NCBI GenBank assembly: GCA_008638375.1
Contig: CM018050.1
Location: 28,674,223 to 28,738,222, forward strand
DNA: 64,000 bases
Source of the DNA: Nyssa sinensis
Lineage: Eukaryota; Streptophyta; Magnoliopsida; Cornales; Nyssaceae
Reading direction: 5' to 3'
Positions 11,551 through 24,800 of the stretch are shown piece after piece. Under the pieces are notes generated by a model. It was given only the letters and a program-made list of their open reading frames with translations. It was not told the origin of the DNA and searched no databases. How positions within the stretch are numbered: position 1 is the stretch's first letter; each line of letters opens with the position of its first letter. Both the position numbers and the translations under genes were made by a program.

Positions 11551-12430
11551 TTAGGTTCGAATACCTAGAGACCATGGGGTGTTGTTGAACATAATAGGAC
11601 CACGACGTATGATTTGGATTTTTTTTTGTAAATATTGTATAATGTGTAGACTCTGACAACTTTGACAGCTAGGTATTAGAACTCTAGTTAGAGAATAACT
11701 AGTGACGATAGGGTGTTGTTGAACACCATGGGACCCTAGAGGAAAGCGTGTGGCTTAGTGTGACTGTCAGTGGCATGTGATAGGACCTTGTGTATTATGT
11801 GGCTATTTGTACTTGATGCATCGCATGTGTGATTATGTGTTAGTTGATATTATACTATGAGACATGATTACATGATTTAGTGAAGTGAGATGCATGATAT
11901 GTGTAATGTGTATATTAACATGACCTTGTGTGATAACATAGTATGTGATTTACATGCATGATAGATAGATACTCGTTTTTCCTTATGATAGTATGTAGCA
12001 TTATTGAAGAACGCCATAGAATCTGAAATACATTAGATGAGTAAAAGTCAAAATTCTAAATAATACATATTCCTACTATAGGATGCTATCCAAAAACACT
12101 GGGTTGAGGTAGAGTAGGTCAAGGGAGAGGGAAAGGGAGAACTTTAGTTCTCGAACCTCTATCAACCTCGGTAGCCTGATTGATGTGAGATTTAGGATCT
12201 AATGTCTTGGAATAGTGGATGAGGTTTAGACCGTAGGCTAGTTGGACTAATTAAACTTTAGCATAACTTGAGCATGAGTATATTGTATTGCTTAAAATGA
12301 ATTCTTACTTGTGAAAGATTATGTTAGAACTCAGTATTATTTGTTTATTGTAAGTAATGGGTGGGGATAGTTTATGTAAGTTATATAAGTGTTGATTAAG
12401 CAAGTACGTCATATCATATTACACTTATTA
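11551..12430 (+). other. Gypsy internal leader and gag remnant region
   Basis: No open gag is left. From about 12079 a short frame MLSKNTGLR, stop, SRSREREREN resembles the arginine-rich N-terminus of some Tekay-like gags. The remainder is non-coding and AT-rich. Part of it (about 12215-12290, 'GTTTAGACC...AGTTGGACT') resembles sequence at 13600-13625, which suggests duplication or an unresolved nested LTR. Confidence 0.35.
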
Positions 12431-13560
12431 CTTGGAGTTAGAAATAGACTGACTAGATCCACTATTACATGTTGACACACCAATTGGGGGTAGTGTGACA
12501 CTGACGAGGATTTATAGAGATTGCTCGATAGAGATAGTTGACCGCATCCTTTATTTTGACTTTATTCTACTTGACATGTCTGGGTTTGATGTTATATTGG
12601 AGATGGATTGGTTGTTTTCTTTTCAGGCTAGCATAGACTGCTACAGAAGGAGAGTGACAATGTGTACACCTAAGGGAGATAGCTTTTACTTCACGGGGGA
12701 TCGTGGGGATTTCTTAGTTCCACCCTTGTAGGACTCGAGGACTTGGGGAGGTTATATCTATTTGTTGGCTAGTTTGTTAGCAGATGGGAGTGAGACTTCA
12801 GAGAGTGTATTACCGCTAGTAGTGGATGAGTTTCTAGATGTTTTTCTGGATGATTTGACTAGTCTACCACCGAGACGAGAGATAGAGTTCAAGATAGAGC
12901 TTATCCCAGGCATTGTGCCTATTTATATTCCTACCTTACCTGTATAGTTCCAGCTGAGTTGAGGGAGCTGAAGGAATAGTTGACTGATTTACAGGGTAAG
13001 GGTTTTTGTCATCCTAGTACTTCACCATGAGGTGCTTCGGCATTGTTTGCGAAGAAAAAGGATGGGACATTACGTTAGTGTGTGATTATAGGAGACTGAA
13101 CAGAGTCACTATCAAGAATAAGTACCAGTTACCAAGGATAGATGACTAGTTTCATCAGTTTAGGGGTTCGAGATATTTCTTAAAGATAGATTTTCGATCC
13201 AGGTATCATCAGTTGATAGTACGGGAGGAGGACGTGGCGAAGACAGCTCTTCGCACTCGTTATGGCCATTATGAGTTTGTAGTTATATCATTCGGTGTGA
13301 CGAATGCCTTGACGTCATTGATGGACTTGATGCATCGCATTTTTAGTCCTTATTTAGATCAGTTTATAGTGGTCATTGTTGATGACATTTTGATTTATTC
13401 ACCTTCTGAGGATGAGCATACTTTCCACTTACGGACCGTGTTATAGATTTTGAGGGAGCATCGTTTGTTTACTAAGTTTTTTCTTTTTAGTGTGAGTTTT
13501 GGCTTCAGGAGGTACAATTTCTAGGCCATGTTGTATCAAGTAGTAGCGTGTCCGTGGATG
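12430..13560 (+). pseudogene. Degraded gypsy protease / reverse transcriptase
   Basis: A protease tail reads FILLDMSGFDVILEMDWL and ASIDCYRRRVTM (12495-12731), matching the conserved 'DVILGMDWLxxxxAxxDC' end of plant gypsy aspartic proteases. Next come [20 protein letters not shown] and [12 protein letters not shown] (12762-12947), the standard linker into reverse transcriptase. The RT core follows as [23 protein letters not shown] and [14 protein letters not shown] (13213-13446), with the VDD catalytic pair kept. In-frame stops fall in conserved places, for example the Trp of the GAPxW region (TGA) and a Gln (TAG). The frame ends in FLGHVV-like sequence near 13540. RNase H and integrase are absent. 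It cannot make a working polyprotein. Confidence 0.85.
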
Positions 13561-14992
13561 CTTTTAAGATTGACTTTTTATGAGTTAGGAGAGGTTAGAC
13601 CTTAAGTTAATTGGACTGGTTTGGATTACATGATTAGGTGAGTGCTTGTTGCTTTAGTTTATAAAATTGTACAATATGTGATATGCTTGGTTATTGATGA
13701 ACTGGGGTTAGATGCTTATATCTATATAGTAGACTAAGTGATTTATGAGATAGGCTACATACTTAGTTATCTATAAGGTAGGCTATGAGCCTAGATATCT
13801 ATAGGATTGGATGTATGCCTAGTTCACTATATGATAGGTTGTATACTTATTCATGTATATGAATATTCTTAGGACGGAACTTATACTTGGGTGTTGATAT
13901 GGTAGACTACGTGTTAGCTATTTAATGTTGCTTGTTGATTTTATGTATGTATGGTAGGTAGTACCCGTTATAGTACTACGACTATGGTATCTATACTGGA
14001 TTTGGTATTAATGCATGTATAAGAGTATGTTTAAACATGTTTATATGTATGTGTGTTTTGATACATGTGTGTAAAGATTGATATATATATTCATAGTTAA
14101 ATTGGTAAAGAGTTTCACTAAGAATCTCATTTGTTTTGAGACCTTACTTAATATATTGACTAGAAGGGTAATGAATTAGAATAACCTTAGATGAGATTGG
14201 AATATTTTTTTTTTTACCTTCTCTAATATTTTGAGTTTTTAAACCTTGGTATGTTGCCATAGGTTTCACATTTAGAATACATAAAATACATTGTCCTACA
14301 TTCGAATATCTAGTTAATATATGTATGCTTGAAATAAATAAGCTAATCTTTATTAATGCATGACATTTAGTCGCGGTTATATATAGACTAAGGTGGATGA
14401 GGATGACTTTACTTTAAGATTATGTTGTTGATGTCTTGTGGATGATTATAGTACTTAGAGAATACTGGATTATTGAATTACATTGAAGTGCAGGTGATAT
14501 ATTGATGCTATTGTGATGAATTACTCGATGATTGCATAGCTTGATTTGAGGTTAGTTAGATGGTCATCACATGTATGAGAGACTTTGAGGTATCCTTGTA
14601 AGAATTGAGAATTTTTTTTATGTTGCATTATTGAGCTGGGTCATGATGTTTGGATGGATTTGAAAAATTGGCATTGATAAGCCAACATGTTTGAGGATTT
14701 CATTATGCATTATGCCATGTGGAGTGGGCCGTTACAGATGGGATCAGAACTAGACTCTAACAAAGAGTGTGGAGATGCCTGCACGTCGCTACATGCCCAC
14801 CCAAGTGGACGAGGTTCCTTTGAGGGGAGAGGGTAATGCATTCCATATCGCCTGGCGAAAGGAGAGATGAAGGATTTATAGGTAAGGCTGCACGTCTCCA
14901 TGTTACAATGCATTTTGTATTGATCTTTCTAAATTTTGTCAAAGAGGTACATTTTTAAATTTTGGGATGAAATTTCTTTAAGGGGTGAAGAA
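13560..14992 (+). other. Non-coding gypsy internal tail with a second LTR/primer-site-like junction
   Basis: No coding signal is seen in the AT-rich 13560-14730. At 14731-14748 'GCCGTTACAGATGGGATCAG' resembles an LTR end followed by a decayed TGGTATCAGAGC-type primer site, so 13560-14735 may be an LTR piece of another gypsy element. From 14940 the text GGGATGAAATTTCTTTAAGG leads to the purine tract before the 3' LTR, as in Tekay-like elements. Confidence 0.4.
14979..14992 (+). promoter_or_regulatory. Polypurine tract
   Basis: AAGGGGTGAAGAA directly precedes the TGTAGAGACC start of the 3' LTR and fits a plus-strand priming site. Confidence 0.7.
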
Positions 14993-17900
14993 TGTAGAGA
15001 CCTGAAAATTGAGGATAAATTTTTTGTTTTGCCGATAGGACACCATTTATGCACTATTTGCCGATAGGGCACTACATATGAATATTTGGACATAAGTCAT
15101 ATTTAGGAACATATTTGGAGTATGCCATAGAAGAGAAATATGCTTAGAATGTTAAAATACACCTCCTGCAAATATTTGAGCCTATTCGGAGACATTTTTA
15201 AAAACTGGACCATAAAGGGCATCCAGGTGGCCCGGGTAGATCCAGCCAAACCCGGCCACAGGCGAAAATAATTTTTTTTGAAAAATATCATTTAAAGTAA
15301 TTTGGTTAAAACAAAATGTCAAATTGAGGCATTTCGGGACCGGTTGTAGTGTAACAAGGTCTCAAATTCATTAAGGGCAAAAGGGTCTTTTTGTCCATTT
15401 GCCCCTTCACTATAAATACAGTCCCTCAGTGATATAATTTTATTATTTTGGTCTGGGATACAGCAGCTACACGTTCATGGAGAAAAGGGAGAAAGAAACC
15501 TAGGTTTCTCCAATCTTCAAGCTTCTAAAACACACTTTTAGGCTTAGATTTTCACAAGACTTCCTTCTAGAAAGTTGTTCCTTTCATCAAGGGCTACATT
15601 CTCACTAATTGATTCAGCTACACAGCGAACATAAGTCCCAAGGGTTGAGAAAAACCCTTTTAAGTATGATATTTTGCTAATTAAGGAATAGGGTTAAGTT
15701 TAGACGTGTTTTATAAGTTGATTGAATGATTTATATGTTTATTTGATGTTAGGAAATCACTTAGGATATAGTTGCTTGGAAAACCTAGAGTTGGTTGTTT
15801 ATGTACTTGTGTGTTCTTTGTATTCTTTGAGAATTTGGTAAAGTGATCAACATGAACCATGACTATATGTATAATCCATTGTATTCTAGTTTATGTTCAT
15901 GTAGGCAAAATCTTATAGTTGGAAAGTTATGATTTATTCAAGGTGTTGGTGCTTTATGTATTTTGTAATCTTAGAGAATTTGTCAAAGTGATGAATATGT
16001 AACTTGTTTATATGTTTGATTCATTGCATTCTAGCTTATGTTCATGTAGAGAAACTCTTGTGGTTTGAGAGTAATGATTTATTTTATGTGTTGGTACTTT
16101 ATGTATTTTATGATCTTTGAGAAATTGTTAAGGTTGTGAATATGTAATGTGTTTATATGTGAAATTGATTGGATTACATGTTAGGTTCATGTAAATAAAA
16201 TTTTGTGATATAAAAGTTATAGTTTCTTTAAGTACATTGCATTATTTAAAGCATGCTCTATGTGTCTGATAAAATGCTTCATTGAGATTGCATTATTGCA
16301 TGGTGAAATCCAAACAGATTGGCATGGTGTGATTCCTTGAAAACATAGTGTGGGTTGAGCACTTGGTGTTATGCATTATGAGGGTGTAGATTCTGTGGTA
16401 AAAAACTCAAAATTTGGCCATTGCATTGGTGCCTGCTTATCTAACGGGAGCGATCTGCGAACATAGGTTTTGGTACTCGCTGACTAACGGGAGTGATCCG
16501 TGAAACAAGACATGGGTGTGGCATAGAGTTTGCATGGGTGTGTCACGCATATTACTAATGCATTGTATTGATGAATTGGAAGGCATGTAGATTATAAATG
16601 TACACTTGCATATGCCACGCCTTAACTTTGTTTCTTGCATTAGCATTATGTTATACCAGTAGTTGAGTTGACCCCTCGTGGGATATCATATTACAGATGA
16701 GTCTCACGGTACTTGAGACTTGATGAAGTCTTGCAAGAAGGAGGAAAAAAGAACTTGGAAGGATATTTAGCCCTTGGGGCATATTTTGTATGTATGGGCA
16801 TAAGCCCAAAAGACTTGTGTTTTAATTTTGGAAGCATGGTGAACTATAAGCCTTGAGCCAAATTTTGAATGTAAGGGCTTAAGCCCAAATGACATGTAGG
16901 ATATATTTGTTTAATGTGCCTTGCAGGTATATATGTTGAAGGAAATGAATATATCTTTAATTTCCATGAATTGTGACCATTAAGTGAGGATGGAATATGT
17001 AAATCATTGATTGTATAATGTATCATGAATATTAGGTGGGAAAAAGACTTAGAAAACAAAGGGGACTACGTCAAAATTTTAGAAAAATTAAAGGAATTGT
17101 TAGGTGTGTAAAACACCCTTTAAATAAGTGGGATAGGTGTCAAAAAGGGGGGTGAAAACCTTGAAGAAGTGGGATAAAAATGGGGAAAAAGTGGTCTTCA
17201 AAAATTGGAAAAAAATTTGAAAAATAGAGAAATTTAGTCACAGCCGCTACAGTTAACCTATAGAAAAATCAAAAATCAGGTTGTAGTCACTACAGTAAAA
17301 CAGACCCTGACCAGCCCCCTTGCCGCAACCAGCCACACGCCCCACGCTAGAGCGTGCGCATGCCGGGCGCTCGCCCGCGTGCTGCCGCCTTGCGCACTAC
17401 GCCAGCCACGCCCTACGCACGCATGCCCTGTACCACTACTGCCCCATGCGCGACAGCCTGCTGCACCCCCTAACACCTGCCCCTTTTGGCCACCTTTTTT
17501 AGCCATGTTTGGGTACCTGTTTGGACTATGTTTAGGCACCATATTGAGCCATGTTTGGCCACCCTTTTGAGCTATTTTTGGTCACATTTTTTTGCCATGT
17601 TTGGCCTCCCTATTGGGTCATTTTTGTCACCCTTTTGAAGCTATGTTTGGCCACTTCCTTAGACCTATTTTAGTAGACCTTTTGGCCTATTCTTGGCCTA
17701 TTTTTTAGGAAAATTGGGACCCATTTGGGCCATTATTCCAAGGCATATTTTGGGGCTGTTTTGGGAGCCGTTTTTTAATATGACTTAAACTATTTTGAAC
17801 ATTAATTGGGAAGGAGGTTTGAGTGACATTAGGAGACCATTTTAGTTGAATTAAATAACAAGCCTTCATTTCTAATTTTGGAGAAAATATGTGGGAATGG

Positions 17901-17997
17901 ATGCATAATCAACTAAATCCACCTTAATGACCTTTTACTTACTTTTTTTCTTTCATTTCACTCAACCCTCGGGTTTGTGGAAATTCAGGGTGTGACA
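14993..17997 (+). repeat. 3' LTR of the 7795-17997 gypsy element
   Basis: It begins TGTAGAGACCTGAAAATTG and ends GGGTGTGACA, 3005 bp, and is homologous throughout to the 5' LTR except for the hAT-like insert. TATA box at 15411-15418, GC-rich tract about 17310-17470, 23-bp repeats 17493-17654. The same LTR type occurs as the solo copies at 4316-7220 and, more distantly, 21849-25119. Confidence 0.9.
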
Positions 17998-18498
17998 GGT
18001 CACGTGGAACCGAGTTCATTTGGCATCCACAAGATTTGTGCGAATCATGATAATTATGATAAGAGTTTATATATGGTTAAAAATCTTATCCATTCTAGTT
18101 GGTTTTACCGACTTAGGTATTATCATGCAAGTCTTACGGTTATCCCATTAGTTGTGGTCATGGGATATAAACATATACGCATTGGTTAAGCGTAATGAAT
18201 TCATCCATTTATAGTCTCCCAAATTATCACATAAGGTTTTGAGTAACGCTCTCTCTAAGATTCTTCTTGGGTGACTATCAAAGTACCCTTGGTCTTGGAT
18301 CAAGGAAAGATATAGGTGACTCGATCTTGTAGCCATCCTATTTGACGAGGAGGATCTTTTGTTGCGTTCTAAGGATTTTCGTGGAGTTTCCAAAAAGCTC
18401 ATAATTCAAGCCCCTTTTTCCGCTTCCACTTCTGTTGTTATTGATCAGAAGAGGTAATTGGGTTGAAAACTCGTTTGTGTTTTGATATATTTCCTTCA

Positions 18499-18510
18499 TT
18501 GGTATCATAG
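18499..18510 (+). promoter_or_regulatory. Copia primer binding site
   Basis: TTGGTATCATAG follows the left LTR end (TTCCTTCA). It is a one-base variant of TGGTATCAGAG, complementary to initiator tRNA-Met. Confidence 0.75.
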
Positions 18511-20695
18511 CTATAGGCTTGTGTTCGTTGATATGTGTTTGTATGCATGCGTATTTATTAAGAAAAAAAATCATGCATGAAACCCAAATGGCTGATTTTT
18601 AAAAGATCATTAGAAGAACACATTTTGAACAATCTGCCACGGTGGACGTGTTCTTTATAGCACCAGTAGGTAGCCCTTAAAGTTTCATAACGATCCGCCG
18701 TCAGATTTGTGAGAGATTTGAGTTTAAAGTTTTAATTTTTCAAGAAAACACAACTTTAATTTGAATCTTTAGATTTTAATACGATTTGTAAAGCCTGAAT
18801 TATTGTGCATGAAATTTGTATCGATATGTTTTTTGTTCCAAGAGCTTTCCAACGATATATGGTACACAAGTTTTTGTCAAGAAATGAGTGAGATATAAGG
18901 TCTCAAAGTTTGACAGCAGACATGGCCAAACCTTGTTTTTGGAGAAGATAAATTGCAGAGAAATACAACTCGCACTCTCAGCAGAGCGCCCGTATCATCT
19001 TCCTTGGCCTAGATTTTGACACCTCTAGAGAGTGTGCCCCACTCACTAAATTTGTGATCCCATGATGTATTTTTTGTAATTTTTTAGCTTTTAGAAATTA
19101 GTTTTAAATTAATTTTTATTACAAAAAATGTCAAAAATGTGTTTAAATGCTTTTTCAAAAATTCCAGAGAGCTATATTTGTGATTAAAATTACATATGAG
19201 TATTTAGTATATTGTTGGAGGTCCAGATTATTTTTGGTAAATTTGTTTACCTATTTTTTATACTTTTGGGGCTTTAAAAATTAGTTTTTTATCCCAAAAA
19301 TTAGTTAAAAAAGCCAGACAATTTATTTTAAATGTGAAAAATTCTTAGAAAAGCTCTAGAAATTAGGAACAATTACACTATGTGTGGATCATATTTTTTG
19401 GGTCATGTGTGGATTATTTTTGTTTTAATTATCATGTGAATAATTATTTTGTGCGTTATTGTTGCATAATATTGATCCCTATTAATTGTAAGACCCAAAT
19501 ACCCACTCCCATTGTGGTGAAGTGTGGTAAAGCCATCTATGAAGACATTATATTTTTTATGCATGTGGATGTATGTTGTGATTGGATGTGCTTATTTAAT
19601 TAATGTTCTAGTACACTTGTTTGTTGTGATGTATGGATTACAAGATTAATTTTGTGATATATGCGATATTAGCGCGATATCCCCATTTATTTTATTGCTT
19701 TTAGTAGATTGATGTAGTAGGTTTATTCTACAATATAATAAATTTTAGAAAGGGTTGTATTTATTTATGAAGCCTTGTAAGGGGATGTGTTTTTGTTATA
19801 AATTCATATGTCCATAAATTACCTTGGCATGATGTACTAGAATGCCAATTGGGCTCAAGTGGAGTTCATGCATTTTAGAATATGCACACTGATTATTATT
19901 ATTATTATGTGGATGAATTAAATTTATTTTAATTCATAAATCATGGTGTAGATGAATTAAATTTGTTTTAATTCAAAATTAGTTTGCTTGAAATTATTTA
20001 AAAATATACTTCTGTTTACATATATAGGAGATGATTATGAGCCTAGCAAAATTTTTGATCTTATAGTGTATAATAGAATAATATTTTTAATTGAATTTCT
20101 AGTAGCAGAATAATATGATGAATGTATGCTTGAATGTCACCTTACGCATTATGATAGTAGTGAAATAACCTCAATAAATGTGAATGCTGACTTGACCAAC
20201 ATAAATGCTCAGAATGACCGCATCACACATATAACATATGTGTAGACATTGACCAATAGGAAACATAGTCCAATACCTTGAGATATGGAAGCCTAACATA
20301 ATTAATTAAATTGTTAAATGTGCTTTATTATGTAGACCAACATATAAATAAATCTCATTGAAAAATTGTTTGGATTAGTTCCATGATAATTATAAACTTG
20401 CCTTTGATGAGCAGCAGATTCTCGCCATATAATAACTTAGCTCGTATTTAAACTTTTTTCAAAAAACCTACATGACGCTACTTAGTTAAATAATTTTTTT
20501 TTTTTTTAAATAGTGCGTTATCTTGAGACAAAAGGTAGAGCGCCAAAAGAGGAACTCCTAAACTAGCCTTGTTGACTAAGGTAAGCCAAACAAGGCTTTT
20601 GGGCCTATGTTAATGGATAAGGATGAGTTGCTAACTATGGTGGGGCTGAGAAACTTGCGTTAAAAGTAGGCAAGAAAGTCAAGTGCCATAAGGAC
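18511..20695 (+). other. Copia leader and lost gag region
   Basis: No open frame or recognisable motif was found. 18580-19000 is a mixed-composition leader. 19030-19400 is AT-rich with reiterated 'TTAGAAATTAGTTTT'-like stretches. 19860-19990 holds two GGATGAATTAAATTTxTTTTAATTCA copies. By position this should hold gag N-terminal coding sequence, now decayed beyond reading. Confidence 0.35.
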
Positions 20696-21206
20696 ATGCA
20701 TGACAGATAATGAGATATATTATAGAATGAGCTGCTATTTGAGAATAAAAAGGATCATTTTGCTCGTAGTTGTACTGAGTCAAGTTGACAATTTTATTCA
20801 AAATAGAGAAAAGATTGAGGAAGAGGCATAAAAAGACGCGTACAGAGCGCGACTTTACAAATGCTCATAATGTTTTGTACATTGTGCACAAGTTGTAGCA
20901 TAAAAACTAATTGCCACAAGGGCGAACTGATTAATTTCTTTGAGCAAGATATGCATGACAGATAACGAGATACATTATAGAATGAACTGCTATTTGAGAA
21001 TAAAATGGATTATTTTGCTCGTCGTTGTACTGAGTCAAAGTTGACAATTTTATTCAAAATAGAGAAAAGATTGAGGAAGAGGCATAAAATGACACGTACA
21101 GAGCGCGACTTTACAAATGCTCATAATGTTTTATACATTGTGCACAAGTGGTAGCATAAGAACTAATTGCCACAAGGGCGAACTGATTAATTTCTTTGAG
21201 CAAGAT
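20696..21206 (+). repeat. Tandem duplication of a 255-bp copia gag segment
   Basis: 20696-20950 and 20951-21206 are near-identical direct copies starting ATGCATGACAGATAA and ending TTTGAGCAAGAT. Each copy contains a remnant of a gag zinc knuckle: TGCTAT (Cys-Tyr), a frame break, then HFAR-like YFARRCTESK, as in 'CYNCGKxGHFARDC'. The duplication puts two decayed knuckles in tandem. The few differences between the copies show that the duplication is younger than most of the decay. Confidence 0.85.
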
Positions 21207-21539
21207 ATGGCCTTTTGATAAAATAATTGGATATTGGTGTTGACTAGTCGTTTGGTCCACCTCCAATCCAATTGATTTTTGTCCTTTTTTCATCTTTAAA
21301 TTTCAGTCTTTGAGACTGAATGAAACTATTTATTCTTTGTGAAATAATAGTTCAAAGTAGATTTATTAGTTTGATCTACCTCATGTTAGAAGCAGCTTCA
21401 TTATATGAGTATGATAGTGACTCTATCTCATTAGATTATTTGATAATTTTGGACTTATCTCTTCATGGCTTTCCACGATGTTATTTTTTAAACAATAACA
21501 TGGACACATTGAACTAAATTGGATGATTAGATTACCTTG

Positions 21540-21848
21540 AGAAGACCTGTTGGGGTTACTCACAAAAATTAGCCTATCAATGTGTAAACCCTATTTGATT
21601 GGAAAGGCCTATAAGAAACCTTATTTATAAGGTAGACTGACTCCTTATCCACTAGAGTCATTCCTAATAGCATATACGAACTCATGATGTTATGAAAATT
21701 GGGTACAAAGTAGAACATCTTATTTTCTTACTTTGTTACTCGCGCTTTGATTTCTCACTTAGCTCAAGCATTAGTTGCTTTGAGCATTGCTATAAACATT
21801 AGTTGCTTTAAGCATTTGTCAAGAGGTTGAGTGTTAAAAATGAAGAAT
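21540..21848 (+). pseudogene. Copia pre-integrase domain remnant
   Basis: The plus strand reads LLGLLTKISLSMCKPYLIGK, AYKKPYL, stop, GRLTPYPLESFLIAYTNS. It follows the copia GAG-pre-integrase pattern 'GLLxxLxxxxLxxCExCLxGKxxKKPF...RAxxPLELIHSDxCGP', with the zinc-binding Cys of SMCKPYL kept but the second Cys lost. It is one step upstream of the integrase piece interrupted at 21848. Strongly decayed but in the expected order and strand. Confidence 0.6.
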
Positions 21849-24800
21849 TGTAGATACTTGAAAAAAATAAAATAAAATAAAATATTTAAACTAGTTAACC
21901 AAGTGCCAGGATAAATCCATGGGATTGATACGAATCATAAATTATAAGAATATAATATGGGACCGAACGATACCCAATATTTGTAAATAAATAATTAAAT
22001 TGAGCCCCGACTTTATGACAAATTTACTGACATTTTATAATATTTTGTGGAATAAAATCTTTATAAACTATTTAATATGGTAAGGTAGAAAAAAAATAAT
22101 AGAAACGAGATATTAAGTGGGTGTCGGCAGCCTTGGGGAGCGTGGCATGTAATGTGTGGTGTGTGTTTGAGTGTAGAGAGAAAATAAAGGAGGTATATAC
22201 CAAGAGATAGAGGTGGGGAACAAAGTGTGGTGCAAGTCGCATGAAAACAGGAAAAGAGTGAGAGAAAAAGAAAGGGAAAGAGAGAAGAGAGAGAGAAATT
22301 CGGAACTCTGGTACTCTCCAGGCCGTTGTGGCTATCGGAGGCTTGGGCTTCGATGTCGATCGCGCTGCCTAGGGGATCAGAAGGGACGATCGTCGCAGCG
22401 TAGCACCGGAAGCTGTTGATCGGAGAATGATTGAGATTTAGAGAAAGAAAGGTTGCGATGATGGCACGGTTGTATGGGTGTGGGGTCTTTTGGTTAGACT
22501 CGAAGTGAGATGAAGGGATGGCGATAACGGCAGTTTTGGTTGGGGGATTGGGTCGGTTTGATTTTATTGATCCGACCGCGCCTATGGCTGGAGGATTCCC
22601 AAGGTTGCTTGTAGAATTAGGATCCACTTCAAATAACAGTTGCGGCAATTTAGAGAAAACAGTGTCTGGATTAGCGTAAAGGGGTTAACGATGAGAAAAC
22701 AGAGCAAGCAGCAATTGGAGTTGCGGTAGTTGATTGAAGGTCGATTGCACTATTCGTTTTATGATTTCTGTTGGGGGGCTCGGTTAGTCATTGCTGTGTG
22801 TGTAATGGTGCAGGGAAACGTTGGGGAGGTTGCGTGTCTACTGTTGGGACGTGTCGACTTCGACTATATCACTAGATTGTGGCCTGAATTGAGTTCCTGC
22901 TTCAGGGTTGGCTAGTCCGGTGGTCATGGGTTAATTCAACAGAGGATGGTGGACTGTGTTGCGATGATCTTTGGTTGGTAATTGACAACTACCAATGTCA
23001 ATATAGCAGCTATGGTCGGCAATGATCGCTGCAATGACAAGCACAAATATGGAGGAGCAGGCCAGATAACAGAATGACATATAATGGAACTCACTTGATT
23101 CTGTTGGTGCTACTGAATCTGTTCCATTGCAATGGAAACAGAGATCATGCACGGGGAAAATCCGCTGATAGATGAAGCTGATGTAGTGAGTGTTGGATGG
23201 TTTTGAGCTTTAATTTCATTGACTTGTGGATGTGGGTTTAAGTAGGAACATGGAGTTCGGTGGACAGATTTGGTTGTTGCGACTTGTGAAAATTTCTTAG
23301 TGCATTGAATGTGATCATAAACTTTTCCCTTTTGATTGTTGGTGTTCTGGGTTTTGTTCTCTGCCTCCAAGGCAATTTCTTCGCCATAAGTTGATAAGAG
23401 AAACTTGGGGTTGGGGCAACATTCTAAGCAGGAATAACAGCAATGGCTTGGGGTTAATAAAGCCTGATGACAGCAAGGTTAATTGGGACACATTGCTAGT
23501 GATAATTGCATATTCTGCAGTATTTTTTTTAGTTCAACTGTTGAGAGAGTGGGTGCAAGAATTGGATATAGTTAAGTTAGGTCTCCTAAGATCAATAGCA
23601 GCAGCTTGAACAGCTGCAATACTGATTAGTATGCTACTGTCACTATCTATTGTGTTTGGTGAAAAATAGAGGAAATGGAGATAAGCGTCATATGGAGGGA
23701 CGTCAAAAAGGAAAGAGAAGGACATCTGACTGACTTGATTTATTAAAAGGAACACTAAAGGGAAAGGAGGAGGTTGGTTGATCTCCTGGACAGATACAGT
23801 ATGAGGACTGAGTTATTCACCAACTGGTTGACTGAGTAGTGGACACGACTTCTTAGGGTTGAGATAACCCGATCAGGTATGGTACTTTGCTAAGTAAGGA
23901 ATAGGATTAAATTAAGATTGATGTGCATATTGATTGAATGATTTTTGTGCTTATCTGCTGCTAGAAGATCACATAGGAATTGCTTTGAGAACCCTTGAGT
24001 TGATTGTTTATATGCTTACGTGTTCTTTATGATTATTTGGGAGTTATGATTTACTTCTTGAGTTGTCATCATATGTGATTTATGTTTTAGAAGGATTGTT
24101 GATATTGTGACATGTGGGTTTGTGTAAGCGTTGAGATTGATCGAGCATGACATGTAGATTTGTGGATGAAACCTTGTGATTTAAATGCTATTTGTTGATC
24201 TTCATTGTGATGCATTATTTAAAGCATGTTGCATATGCTTATGAAAGTGATGTTTCATTTGAACTGTACTATTGCATGATGAAATCATGGCATATTGGCA
24301 TAGTGTGATTCCTTGAAAGCATAGTGTGGGTCAGCACGAGGTGCTGTGCATTATGAGGGCGTAGGTCCTGTGGTGAAAAACCTAAATTCTGGCCAACATC
24401 AGTACCCACGGGCTGACGGGGGCGGACCTGTGAAGTGGGACATGGGTGACATAGAGTTGCATGTGTGCGTTACACATATTGGCATCGCATTGTAGAAATT
24501 CATGAATGTGATATTAATTTTTTATGGATGCATTATATAAATTGCCATCACATCATATGAATGATTAGGGAGGCATGTAGACATACCCGTACACTTGCAC
24601 ATGCCACGTCTTAATTTTGTTCCTTGCATTAGTATTGTACCATACCAGCAGTTGAGCTGACCCATTCGTGGGAACCATATTTCAGATGACATTCCCGACA
24701 TCTAAGACTTGAGGAAGTCTAGCCGAGTGGAGGAGACTTGACTGTAGATGGATATTTGGCCCGAGAGGCTTGTTTTGTGATGTACGGGCTTAAGCCCAAT

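Larger units (their letters stand above)
7795..17997 (+). mobile_element. Long-LTR Ty3/gypsy retrotransposon, defective
   Basis: Two homologous LTRs (7795-11538 and 14993-17997), a primer site (TGGTATCAGAGC, 11539-11550), a purine tract before the 3' LTR, and a perfect GGTCA duplication (7790-7794, 17998-18002) define a full insertion. The internal region is only about 3.45 kb and keeps fragments of protease and reverse transcriptase. Integrase and nearly all of gag are missing. Very long LTRs with a tRNA-Met type primer site are typical of the Tekay/Del chromovirus lineage, but there is no chromodomain left to confirm that. The copia LTR at 28071 shows the unoccupied target (ACATTGGGTCATATGG). 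Confidence 0.9.
7778..18498 (+). repeat. Left LTR of the copia element, interrupted 7795-17997
   Basis: 7778-7794 (TTTTGGACATTGGGTCA) joins to 18003-18498 once the inserted gypsy element and one GGTCA are removed. The join matches 28073-28537 of the right LTR: GACATTGGGTCA, then CATTTGGCATCCA, and so on to TTTGTGTTTTGATATATTTC. Net length is about 518 bp. A TG-to-TT change has damaged the left terminus. Short frames at 17977-18574 are not genes. Confidence 0.8.

Noticed and set aside
22061..22648. 195-codon minus-strand open frame, the longest of its kind in this region
   Set aside because: It lies wholly inside a solo LTR, has no family motif, and its Ser/Leu/Phe-rich end comes from GA-rich text on the other strand.
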